Shown one piece after another: positions 23,989 through 31,066 of a DNA stretch of 34,553 nt. Below the pieces are notes generated by a model. That model ran no database searches and was not told the origin of the DNA. It was given only the letters and a program-made list of their open reading frames with translations. Source of the stretch: an uncultured Campylobacter sp. (GTDB taxonomy: Bacteria > Campylobacterota > Campylobacteria > Campylobacterales > Campylobacteraceae); contig CAAHEJ010000061.1 in assembly GCA_900772495.1 (NCBI GenBank), forward strand, positions 1 through 34,553, read 5' to 3'. Each line of letters starts with the position of its first letter. Positions within the stretch are counted from its first letter, which is position 1. The translations under genes and the position numbers were made by a program.

Positions 23989-24020
23989 AGTATAGCCTAA
24001 AAATGTGAAGTAAGTGTGAA
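23989..24020 (-). promoter_or_regulatory. macA promoter with direct-repeat operator TTCAC-N6-TTCAC
   Basis: On the minus strand TTCAC occurs at 24020-24016 and 24009-24005, separated by ACTTAC, so the repeats are 11 bp (one helix turn) apart. Ten nt further is the -10 box TATACT (23994-23989). The repeat thus covers about -38 to -23, where an OmpR/PhoB-type activator would bind. The same arrangement is found at 26853-26884. I recall a similar box in the DccRS regulon of C. jejuni, which includes the homologous efflux operon. Confidence 0.7.
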
Positions 24021-24120
24021 TTTATAAAAAAAAGAATGCCTTGTATCAAAAAAATTTGAAATTTTTGCATAATTTTTTCAAAAAAATTTTTCGCTCAAAA
24101 GCGATGAAAATCCTTAAAAT

Positions 24121-24130
24121 CCCCCCCCCC
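24121..24130. repeat. Poly-C tract, 10 nt, in the macA-nrfH divergent region
   Basis: Ten C on the plus strand, intergenic. It lies 63 nt before the -10 box of nrfH and about 125 nt upstream of the macA -10. It is outside both core promoters. A small hairpin TCGCT-CAAA-AGCGA lies just before it at 24091-24104. Confidence 0.9.
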
Positions 24131-24193
24131 AGCTTGCTTTGAGCCTACTTTTAGATAAATTTAGTCTTTAAGATTCGTTTAAAGTTTTTTAAG

Positions 24194-24199
24194 TATAAT
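24194..24199 (+). promoter_or_regulatory. -10 box of nrfHA
   Basis: TATAAT after a T-rich run, in AAGTATAATCAAC; predicted start near 24206, with the ribosome site AAGGAGG at 24238-24244. Confidence 0.65.
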
Positions 24200-24248
24200 C
24201 AACTCCGCACAAAGTTTCTTGTGCCACTACACAAATGAAGGAGGTATC

Positions 24249-24743
24249 TTGCAACAAGCTAAGAACAATCTTTTTAGTCTCTTTCTTGTTTTGCTCTTTG
24301 TTTTTTTCGCGGTAGGTTTTTACACCTTTTACAACGCGAAAGGCTTTTCCTACTTTTCTAATGACAGCGCCGCCTGTAACAACTGTCATGTTATGAACGA
24401 GGTGTATTATGATTACACCAAGTCGCCGCATTCAAAAGTAGTCGATGGTAAGCCACTTGCTACTTGTAGCGATTGCCACATACCCGATGGCTTTGCTCAC
24501 AAGTGGATAGCCAAAGCGCAAAGCGGAATTTCACACGCGTATGCCTTTACCTTTAAGCTTGATGATTTGCCTACAAATTTCACAGCTACACAAAGAACAA
24601 AAGGCTGGGTGCAAAACAACTGCATTCGTTGTCATAGCGATATGGCAGCAGCAGCTGTAAATGCCACACTTGACCCGCACAAAGATAGTGCGCTTAAATG
24701 CGTCTCCTGTCATCAAAGTGTCGGGCATAAACGAGATTTTTAA
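24249..24743 (+). CDS. nrfH: Tetrahaem quinol dehydrogenase of nitrite reductase
   Basis: NrfH takes electrons from menaquinol and feeds them to NrfA. The protein has 164 residues: one N-terminal membrane helix (NLFSLFLVLLFVFFAVGFYT), then four CXXCH haem sites at 43 (CNNCH), 73 (CSDCH), 125 (CIRCH) and 151 (CVSCH). It belongs to the NapC/NirT family. I start at TTG 24249, since AAGGAGG ends 4 nt before it; the frame continues upstream to another TTG at 24219 without such a site. nrfA follows after 17 nt. Confidence 0.93.
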   Translation: MQQAKNNLFSLFLVLLFVFFAVGFYTFYNAKGFSYFSNDSAACNNCHVMNEVYYDYTKSPHSKVVDGKPLATCSDCHIPDGFAHKWIAKAQSGISHAYAFTFKLDDLPTNFTATQRTKGWVQNNCIRCHSDMAAAAVNATLDPHKDSALKCVSCHQSVGHKRDF

Positions 24744-24760
24744 CACACTAAGGAGTGAAA

Positions 24761-26683
24761 ATGAACAAAAATGTAACGATTGGCTTGATTGTCGTGCTGA
24801 TTGTCGTTATCGGCGCTGTGCTTTGGTTTAACGGAAGCGTTAATGAAAGAGCCGCAGCAGGACAAAACACCCAAATCAAATCAACAGGCGCAGTTGAGAT
24901 GAGTGATATGAACCCATCTTTTGAACACTGGGGCAAGAATTTCCCCGAGCATTTGGATATGCACACAGCGGCTGAGAAAAATCCGCCCTTTGCTACTGAA
25001 TACGGCGGAAGTTTAGCTTACTCAAAGCTCACTCGGTATCCGCAGCTGAAAATCCTTTGGGCTGGGTATCCTTTCTCCATAGACGCTAATGAAGAGCGCG
25101 GACACTTTTGGATACAAGTTGATCAAATGGACACAGCGCGCAACAACAAGGACTTTTTGAATTCAAACGGCTTTGCAGCCTTTGGCGGACAGCCTGCTGC
25201 TTGTATGGCTTGTCATAGTGGCTGGACAAAATGGCTACTTGATAATGTCGCAAAAGGCGACTGGGCGGTATTTAGCTCGACTAAATACTGGACGATGATA
25301 AAAAATGTCCCTGTGGTAAATGCTGATGGTTCAGTTGGCGAGAGCGTGGATTTCAGCAAGCCTGAATTTGCAAATCTCACAAAAGAGCAAATCGCTCAAC
25401 ACAGCGGACCACACGGCGGCAAGAGAATGGGCACGACTTGTGCTGACTGCCACAACCCTGTGGATATGCAGCTTCGCGTAACTCGTCCATCAGCTATCAA
25501 CGCTTTGGTTGATAGGGGTTATGAAAAAGACACCGTTACAGGCATCAAAGCCCCACGCGAAGAGATGAGAACCCTAGTATGCGCTCAGTGCCACGTTGAA
25601 TACTACTTCAAACCAACAGGCACAAAGGTGCAAGTAATGGGCGAGAGCATTGCCAAAGACCCAAGCAAAAAGTGGTTTAACGGCAAGCAAAAAGACTACG
25701 ATGAGTTTGACTCGTGGAGAGATGGCAACCAACCTACTCAAATCGAAGTGGCTGGACAAGAGCTAGTTTTCCCTTGGAGCGAGTGGAAAAAAGGACAGCC
25801 GTTTAGGATAGAAATGTTTGAAGCTCACTATGACAAGGTGCGCGATATTTTCGCACAAGATTGGGCGCATAAACTCACCAAAGCCCCTATGCTTAAAATT
25901 CAGCACCCTGAAACAGAGCTTTACAGCGGCGGTGTGCACGCGGCAAATGGCGTAAGCTGCGCGGATTGTCATATGCCTTATGTGCGAAAAGGCGCGGCAA
26001 AGATGACTCAACACAACATTACTTCGCCTTTGCAAGACATAAACGCGGCGTGCAAGAGTTGCCATACACAAAGTGAAAGCTATCTTAAAGCGCAAATCCT
26101 TGACATACAAAAGTCTGTGGGTTATGATTTAAGAAGTGCTGAGTATGCGAGCGTGAGCCTTATCCTTGACATTAAAGATATGCGCGAAAAACTTGGCGCA
26201 AAGGCTGAATTCCAAAGCGATGGCAAGGCTGATGATAAGAAAATTTCAGCAGCACTTAAAGAAGTGCTAGAACTTCATCGCCGCGCTCAAATGAGAGGCG
26301 ACTTTGTAGGTGCTGAAAACTCCACAGGTTTCCACAACCCACGCGAGGCATCAAGAATGCTCTTACAAGCTGTCGAACTTGCGCGTCAAGGGCAAATCAA
26401 ACTTGCTGAAATCGCAGCGGCAAACGGCATAGCCTACACCGCTTCAAACATAGGCTATGAGGACTTGCAAAAAGACGGACAAAAGCTAGGTGCTATCGGT
26501 GGCGTGCCAGCAGGCGACATTCGCTACTCAAAAGAGATTAACAAGCGAGACGGCGCAGGCACACACAAGGCGGGCGAACGATACTATGAACACGACAACA
26601 TTAACGGCAACCCGCCAGCGCATTTGCTTGAATTTGACAAAAACACTCGTCCTTACAACTACTCTGTAATGGACAAGAAATAG
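24761..26683 (+). CDS. nrfA: Pentahaem cytochrome c nitrite reductase
   Basis: NrfA reduces nitrite to ammonium in the periplasm. The protein has 640 residues, longer than E. coli or Wolinella NrfA. Residues 5-23 are a signal or anchor helix. Five haem sites are seen: CMACH (148), CADCH (227), CAQCH (274), CADCH (400) and CKSCH (431). The first is the active-site haem, which in most NrfA proteins has CXXCK; here it is CXXCH, as I recall for C. jejuni. VEYYF (279-283) carries the catalytic Tyr, and TQHNITSP (His418) the catalytic His. The start is the ATG at 24761 after AAGGAG. No nrfEFG or nrfI maturation genes lie nearby. Confidence 0.95.
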   Translation: MNKNVTIGLIVVLIVVIGAVLWFNGSVNERAAAGQNTQIKSTGAVEMSDMNPSFEHWGKNFPEHLDMHTAAEKNPPFATEYGGSLAYSKLTRYPQLKILWAGYPFSIDANEERGHFWIQVDQMDTARNNKDFLNSNGFAAFGGQPAACMACHSGWTKWLLDNVAKGDWAVFSSTKYWTMIKNVPVVNADGSVGESVDFSKPEFANLTKEQIAQHSGPHGGKRMGTTCADCHNPVDMQLRVTRPSAINALVDRGYEKDTVTGIKAPREEMRTLVCAQCHVEYYFKPTGTKVQVMGESIAKDPSKKWFNGKQKDYDEFDSWRDGNQPTQIEVAGQELVFPWSEWKKGQPFRIEMFEAHYDKVRDIFAQDWAHKLTKAPMLKIQHPETELYSGGVHAANGVSCADCHMPYVRKGAAKMTQHNITSPLQDINAACKSCHTQSESYLKAQILDIQKSVGYDLRSAEYASVSLILDIKDMREKLGAKAEFQSDGKADDKKISAALKEVLELHRRAQMRGDFVGAENSTGFHNPREASRMLLQAVELARQGQIKLAEIAAANGIAYTASNIGYEDLQKDGQKLGAIGGVPAGDIRYSKEINKRDGAGTHKAGERYYEHDNINGNPPAHLLEFDKNTRPYNYSVMDKK

Positions 26684-26700
26684 TCTCACAAATGCCACTT

Positions 26701-26737
26701 TGAGCCAAATTCGCCTTGAATTTGGCTCATTTTTTTT
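26701..26737 (+). terminator. Intrinsic terminator of nrfHA
   Basis: A perfect 12-bp stem TGAGCCAAATTC / GAATTTGGCTCA with a 5-nt loop is followed by eight T. Confidence 0.95.
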
Positions 26738-26852
26738 AAAATTTATTTTTTAAATTTACTTTTTAAGATGAATTCAACGAAAATTTGACTATCTACTTTT
26801 AAATTTATTTGTGATAAATTTTGATTTGCTTTAAATTCTTTAAAAACAAAAA

Positions 26853-26884
26853 TTCACACTCAATTCACACTTTTTTTATACAAT
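26853..26884 (+). promoter_or_regulatory. Promoter with direct-repeat operator TTCAC-N6-TTCAC before the PepSY gene
   Basis: TTCAC at 26853-26857 and 26864-26868, separated by ACTCAA, then 10 nt to TACAAT (26879-26884). Repeat sequence, 11-bp period and distance to the -10 equal those at the macA promoter. Start near 26891, ribosome site AAGGAGG near 26906. Confidence 0.7.
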
Positions 26885-26920
26885 CACCCCGTTTTTATTA
26901 TCACTAAGGAGGAAAAAACG

Positions 26921-27475
26921 ATGAATAAAAACAAGTTTTTTCGCTATCTTCACATTTATGTGAGCCTGTTTTTCTTGCCTGTGGCGCTGCTTTATGCGGT
27001 AAGTGGCGTGTCATACATTTTTGGCTTGAAAGAGGACACGGGCGCAAGCAAAATCACCTACACCGCCAGCGGCATACAGCTACCAAAAGGCGATGAAAAG
27101 GGCGTTTTGCTCGGCATTTTAAAGGCGCAAGGTATCAAAATCCCAGCCGATACGACTTTGCGAAACGACAGAAAGAAAGGCGGCGTGAGTATGGGCGGCA
27201 TTCATTACAGCGTCAATGCTAAGCAAAATGGCGAGGATTTGCTCATCACCGCTACCACGCGAAGCCTTTTGGGCGACATTATCTTGCTGCACAAAGATAA
27301 GGGTGGGTGGTATTTCAGTATCCTTGCTGTGGGCTTTGGCGTGAGCCTTGTGCTGCTTTATCTTTCGGGGCTGATGATAACTTTGTTTGCGAGCAAAAAA
27401 GACCGCAAATCGCAGCTTGCCGTGCTGGCACTTGGCGTTTTAGCGTGCGTTGTGCTTGGGTATATGAGCGTGTAA
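26921..27475 (+). CDS. Small PepSY-type membrane protein
   Basis: A 184-residue protein with helices near 10-34 (HIYVSLFFLPVALLYAVSGV), 130-154 (WYFSILAVGFGVSLVLLYLS) and 164-182. FFRYLHIYVSLFF at the start and IILLHKDKGGWYF before the second helix match the PepSY-associated transmembrane family, whose conserved histidines may bind haem or metal. Between the helices is a periplasmic part of about 95 residues. Function is not known; related proteins are tied to iron or redox roles in the envelope. AAGGAGG precedes the ATG. The promoter carries the same operator as macA, so the two units are probably co-regulated. Confidence 0.75.
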   Translation: MNKNKFFRYLHIYVSLFFLPVALLYAVSGVSYIFGLKEDTGASKITYTASGIQLPKGDEKGVLLGILKAQGIKIPADTTLRNDRKKGGVSMGGIHYSVNAKQNGEDLLITATTRSLLGDIILLHKDKGGWYFSILAVGFGVSLVLLYLSGLMITLFASKKDRKSQLAVLALGVLACVVLGYMSV

Positions 27476-27493
27476 GTGCGATACTTCGTCAAA

Positions 27494-27530
27494 TTTCAAA
27501 TGCAAAATGTGTTAAATTTTGCATTTGAAA
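27494..27530. other. Perfect 15-bp hairpin after the PepSY gene
   Basis: TTTCAAATGCAAAAT (27494-27508) and ATTTTGCATTTGAAA (27516-27530) are exact reverse complements with a 7-nt loop. There is no T run after it, so it is not a standard intrinsic terminator. It lies 18 nt past the stop codon. Confidence 0.75.
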
Positions 27531-27582
27531 CATAGTAAAGTTAAAATTCGATTGTTTAAGCTAAAACTTAAAAAAAATAAGA

Positions 27583-27588
27583 TATAAT
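27583..27588 (+). promoter_or_regulatory. -10 box of tRNA-Ser
   Basis: TATAAT in AAGATATAATTTTC, about 17 nt before the mature tRNA, after an A-rich run. Confidence 0.7.
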
Positions 27589-27604
27589 TTTCATTTTACT
27601 TTAC

Positions 27605-27695
27605 GGACAGATGGGTGAGTGGCTGAAACCACACCCCTGCTAAGGGTGCATATCCTAATCGGGTATCGAGGGTTCAAATCCCTCTCTGTCCGCCA
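27605..27695 (+). tRNA. tRNA-Ser (anticodon GCT)
   Basis: A 91-nt tRNA with a long variable arm. The acceptor GGACAGA pairs with TCTGTCC, discriminator G, CCA encoded. The anticodon loop CTGCTAA gives GCT, reading AGC and AGT. The variable arm is the type II stem typical of serine tRNAs, and GGTTCAAATCC forms the T-arm. Confidence 0.97.
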
Positions 27696-27961
27696 TTTAC
27701 TTATAATATAACCACTCATTAAGCACCAAAGTAGCCACGCGTGAAAGAGTTTGAAATTCAGCTTTAAAGCTAGTAAAAGTTTGTTACATTGCTTATCCTT
27801 TGTATGATATTTAGCTCTTATTGTGAGATTATATTATGCTTTATCTATAAAAAGGGAAAATTCGCAAAACAATTTTTATCGTTTAGTCAAAAATGTAAAT
27901 TTATCTTTTTTGCTTTTTTGTCTTAGCTATATTGTTTCTTTTTTGCAAAAGCTATAAATAC
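27696..27961. other. Intergenic gap, no feature seen
   Basis: This 266-bp AT-rich stretch after tRNA-Ser holds no credible frame. I looked for a duplicated 3' tRNA end or an integrase remnant and saw neither. It contains the convergent end of the helicase gene. Confidence 0.5.
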
Positions 27962-29974
27962 TCACATTACCTTTTCCAAAAACTCAGCCATTATAGTGCG
28001 TTCAATGCCCCCAAAATTCACGCCTACCTTGCCTTTGTGCGCGCCCACAACTCGCCCTATGCCAAAGATTTTATGCTTTACCAAATCGCCCTTTTTAAAA
28101 GGCTCGTTTGCGCGAATATGATTGATTTCACTTAAAAAATGACTTTTTCTCAATGGTTGAAACCGTCTTACATTGCACGAGCTTAAAAAAAGTTTCTTTT
28201 TTGCCCTTGTTATCGCCACATAGGCAAGTCTTCGCCCTTCTTCAATATCACTTTCACTTGGTTCAAAAGCGTCTTCGCCACGAAACATAGGAAAAAAATT
28301 ATCCTCTTCAAGTCCTATGAGAAAAACAGCGTCAAATTCAAGCCCCTTGCTCGCGTGTATGCTCATCAAATACACGCACTCACCCTCTATGCCATCTTGG
28401 TCGCTTTGCAAAGAAATGTCATTTAAAAGCTCGTTGATACTTGAAATTTCGCCACTATCTACTTTTTCTTTAACATTAGCGTAAAATTCATTGATATTTC
28501 GCACTTTATTATCATCTCCGCTAATATCACTTTTATAGAATTCTTTGAGTTTTATTTTGTTTTCAAATTCATTTAAAAGTAACTTTATATCATCAATTTG
28601 ACTTAAATACTCTATCGTATTGATAAATTTTTCCATTTCATTGTCAAGTTTTGCGCTAAAAAATTTCGTTCCTTGCAGGGCGCAAAGTGTCTCAAAGAGT
28701 GGCAAATTTAGCTCTTTTGCCTTACTTTGTAGCTTTTTAAAGCTCGTTTCACCAAAGGCGCGTTTGGGTTTGTTGATGATTCGTTTTAGCGAAAAATCAT
28801 CGTTGTGATTAAGCAAAAAGCGCAAATAAGCGATGATATCTTTTATCTCAGCACGCTCATAAAAACGCATTCCGCTTAAAATTTTAAAAGGAATTCTTGC
28901 TTTCATTAACGCTTCCTCAAACGCAAGAGAAAGCGCATTTATACGATATAAAATCGCAATTTCGCTAGGTCTAATCCCGCTTTGCAGGAGTTCTTTTATG
29001 TAAGAAACCACTTTCTTACTTTCTTCTTTTTCATTTTCATTTTCTAAAATTTCAATTTCATCGCCGTTTTCTTTTGTGCTGATGAGTATTTTTCCAAGCC
29101 TTTTTTTATTATGTGAGATAAGTGCATTTGCTGCTTTTAGTATAGTGTCTGTCGAGCGGTAGTTTTGTTCGAGCTTGACGAGTTTGACATTGTGAAATTG
29201 CTTTTGAAAATTTAAGATATTTTCGATTTTTGCCCCACGCCAAGCATAAATGCTTTGGTCATCATCGCCTACCACAGCGATATTTTCGTGCGTGGTGCAA
29301 AGTTTTTGTAGAATTTGAAATTGTAATTCGTTCGTGTCTTGATACTCATCAACCATTATGTAGTGGTATTTTGCGCTTTGTTCTTTGGCGAAATTTTCAT
29401 CAGCGTTTAAAATGTTGTATGAAAGCAAAAGCAAATCATCAAAATCTACATAATTGTTTTTTAATAAAGCATTTTGATAAGCTTCATAATATGTCGGTTG
29501 ATTTTGTAATTTTATTTTTTCGCTTTCATTTAAGGTATTATTTTTATAATTTGAAATTTCGTTCAGTATCGTTGAAGTGCGTGTTTTATCGTATTCATAC
29601 ATTATAGATTTGATAATTTTCTTTTGGTCGTCCGTGTCAATCACCACAAAATCATTCTTTCGCCCAAGCCTTTCAATGTAAAGGCGCAAAAACATAAGCC
29701 CAAATTTATGAAAAGTGCAAAGCAAGGGGTTTTGCCCAGCATTGTGCGTGAGTAAATTCAAAGCCCGCGTTCTCATCACGCTCGCGGCTTTGTTGGTGAA
29801 AGTAAGCGTGAGCGTGTTTGTCGCGGGAATGCCCACTTCATCGATGAGATAAGCAAGTCGCGTGGTGATGGTTTTGGTTTTGCCACTGCCTGCACCTGCT
29901 AAAATCAGCATAGCCCCGTCTATGTGGGCGGCTGCTTCTTGCTGAGCCTTGTTTAATCCCGCGAAAATACTCAT
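27962..29974 (-). CDS. uvrD: UvrD/Rep/PcrA-family DNA helicase
   Basis: A 670-residue superfamily 1A helicase. Walker A is GAGSGKT (27-33), motif Ia TLTFTNKAASVM, motif II MVDEYQDTNELQ, motif III GDDDQSIYAWRGA, motif IV LEQNYRS, motif V SIHASKGLEFDAVFLIGLEE and motif VI VAITRAKKKL. The C-terminus (GDLVKHKIFGIGRVVGAHKG) resembles the Tudor-like end of PcrA that meets RNA polymerase. It should move 3' to 5' and act in repair or replication restart. UvrD versus Rep cannot be settled here; C. jejuni Cj0777 is the likely counterpart. Its ATG overlaps the stop of the upstream gene by 4 bp. Confidence 0.92.
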   Translation of the reverse strand: MSIFAGLNKAQQEAAAHIDGAMLILAGAGSGKTKTITTRLAYLIDEVGIPATNTLTLTFTNKAASVMRTRALNLLTHNAGQNPLLCTFHKFGLMFLRLYIERLGRKNDFVVIDTDDQKKIIKSIMYEYDKTRTSTILNEISNYKNNTLNESEKIKLQNQPTYYEAYQNALLKNNYVDFDDLLLLSYNILNADENFAKEQSAKYHYIMVDEYQDTNELQFQILQKLCTTHENIAVVGDDDQSIYAWRGAKIENILNFQKQFHNVKLVKLEQNYRSTDTILKAANALISHNKKRLGKILISTKENGDEIEILENENEKEESKKVVSYIKELLQSGIRPSEIAILYRINALSLAFEEALMKARIPFKILSGMRFYERAEIKDIIAYLRFLLNHNDDFSLKRIINKPKRAFGETSFKKLQSKAKELNLPLFETLCALQGTKFFSAKLDNEMEKFINTIEYLSQIDDIKLLLNEFENKIKLKEFYKSDISGDDNKVRNINEFYANVKEKVDSGEISSINELLNDISLQSDQDGIEGECVYLMSIHASKGLEFDAVFLIGLEEDNFFPMFRGEDAFEPSESDIEEGRRLAYVAITRAKKKLFLSSCNVRRFQPLRKSHFLSEINHIRANEPFKKGDLVKHKIFGIGRVVGAHKGKVGVNFGGIERTIMAEFLEKVM

Positions 29975-30408
29975 TTTTTAAGGCTGTCTTTGTTTTTGGG
30001 GTTGTTTAAAAAGATATTCATCGAATTTTGCGCGCTTTTTTTCTCGCCGCCTTGATAAAAGCTAAAATTCACAAAAATAATGTCGTTTTCAACCTGAATT
30101 TGCGTTATCGCGCCCAAATCCACGCTCACAAAAGTGGCGAAGTCATTTGGTCCAAAACCCGCGTGGAAAGTCATCTTAAATTTGTCAAGCTCAATGCTCT
30201 CAAAGGTATAACCAGCCAGCACAAACAGCACCAAAGGGTTTTTGCTTGGGTCCAAGTCCTTTGGCAACTGCGGCTCATAGCTGCAAAATTTGGTATTTGC
30301 CACAATACTAAATTCGATTTTAAGCTCCATAAGCCTTGAAATAATCTCATAACAATGCCCTTGCATAAGGCTTATAAAGCCCTTGTCTTTAAGAATTTTT
30401 TCTATCAT
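29971..30408 (-). CDS. Small cytosolic protein, possibly SspB-like
   Basis: A 145-residue protein without signal or membrane helix. The middle (LVLFVLAGYTFESIELDKFK, then FHAGFGPNDFATFVSVDLGA, ITQIQVENDIIFVNFSFY) resembles the SspB fold pattern, where NIxPxAVxxLxxxND, FxARFGG, VSVPxxAVxAIYAREN occur in the same order with similar spacing. SspB delivers ssrA-tagged peptides to ClpXP. This is inference from pattern only; C. jejuni calls the gene next to uvrD a hypothetical. I start at 30408 (GGAGT 5 nt before). The 3' end overlaps uvrD by 4 bp, so translation is coupled. The tail (GGEKKSAQNSMNIFLNNPKN) is basic and probably disordered. Confidence 0.6.
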   Translation of the reverse strand: MIEKILKDKGFISLMQGHCYEIISRLMELKIEFSIVANTKFCSYEPQLPKDLDPSKNPLVLFVLAGYTFESIELDKFKMTFHAGFGPNDFATFVSVDLGAITQIQVENDIIFVNFSFYQGGEKKSAQNSMNIFLNNPKNKDSLKK

Positions 30409-30410
30409 TT

Positions 30411-31031
30411 TTACTCCATTACTTTGCAAATTTTTAACATTTTCGCACTTCTTAAAAATAATTCAGAAGTATCAGAATCTTTGTCTAAATGCTCTAATGT
30501 CGGCAATAAAATTTCGTCCTTAAAATCTTCATTTGTCAAATAGTGAAATTTTATCTTTTTATGGTTACAAAAATCATTTAATTTATCAAAGCATTCTTCT
30601 ATTTTACTTTCTGGTTGTGGGTTTGTTTTTGGGGTTGCAAAAATGACTTTACAAGTATAAGAGTTAAAATAAGTTATCCAAGTTAAATATGCTCTAAACA
30701 TTTTTTTGCAAATTATATCTTTCATTTCATCATCATTTCTGCCATATTGTAAGCCTTGTTCGTGAAAGGCAACTTCAACCATATAAACAACATCGTCTTT
30801 GCTTATCCCAATAACATCCAATTCGGCTTGTTTAAGCATTTGTTCAAAGCTCATTTTACCAAATAAATGAGAAAATTCTTTATTTTCTTTGATTTTGTTA
30901 AATTCTTTTTGAGCTTCGTTTGAATTTTTTTTCCAAGCACTTGCAGGTTTCCAATTTGTCTGCGTAATTAAACAACCTTTTTCGTATTTCAAATAAGATT
31001 GCATTAGAGATTCGCCCATTTCTATTTTCAT
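30411..31031 (-). CDS. Unknown protein with a possible nuclease-like motif
   Basis: A 206-residue cytosolic protein, not clearly a known family. The block Glu70-Leu-Asp72-Val-Ile-Gly, then YMVEVAFHEQGLQYG (Glu86, His90, Glu91), has the strand-Asp ... strand-Glu pattern of the PD-(D/E)XK nuclease fold, but the Lys position is Ala88, so catalysis is doubtful. Similar 'DVIG ... V(D/E)VAFHE.GL.YG' stretches occur, as I recall, in uncharacterised accessory proteins. Codons are distinctly AT-rich compared with the neighbours, which suggests transfer. The stop lies 2 nt before the SspB-like start, and pepF ends 36 nt from its own start. Confidence 0.6.
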   Translation of the reverse strand: MKIEMGESLMQSYLKYEKGCLITQTNWKPASAWKKNSNEAQKEFNKIKENKEFSHLFGKMSFEQMLKQAELDVIGISKDDVVYMVEVAFHEQGLQYGRNDDEMKDIICKKMFRAYLTWITYFNSYTCKVIFATPKTNPQPESKIEECFDKLNDFCNHKKIKFHYLTNEDFKDEILLPTLEHLDKDSDTSELFLRSAKMLKICKVME

Positions 31032-31066
31032 TGATTATAACTCCAATCTTTTTAAATTAGATTTTT

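Noticed and set aside
27605..27961. tRNA-Ser as an attachment site for an integrated element
   Set aside because: No integrase, no repeated tRNA 3' end and only housekeeping-type genes on both sides.
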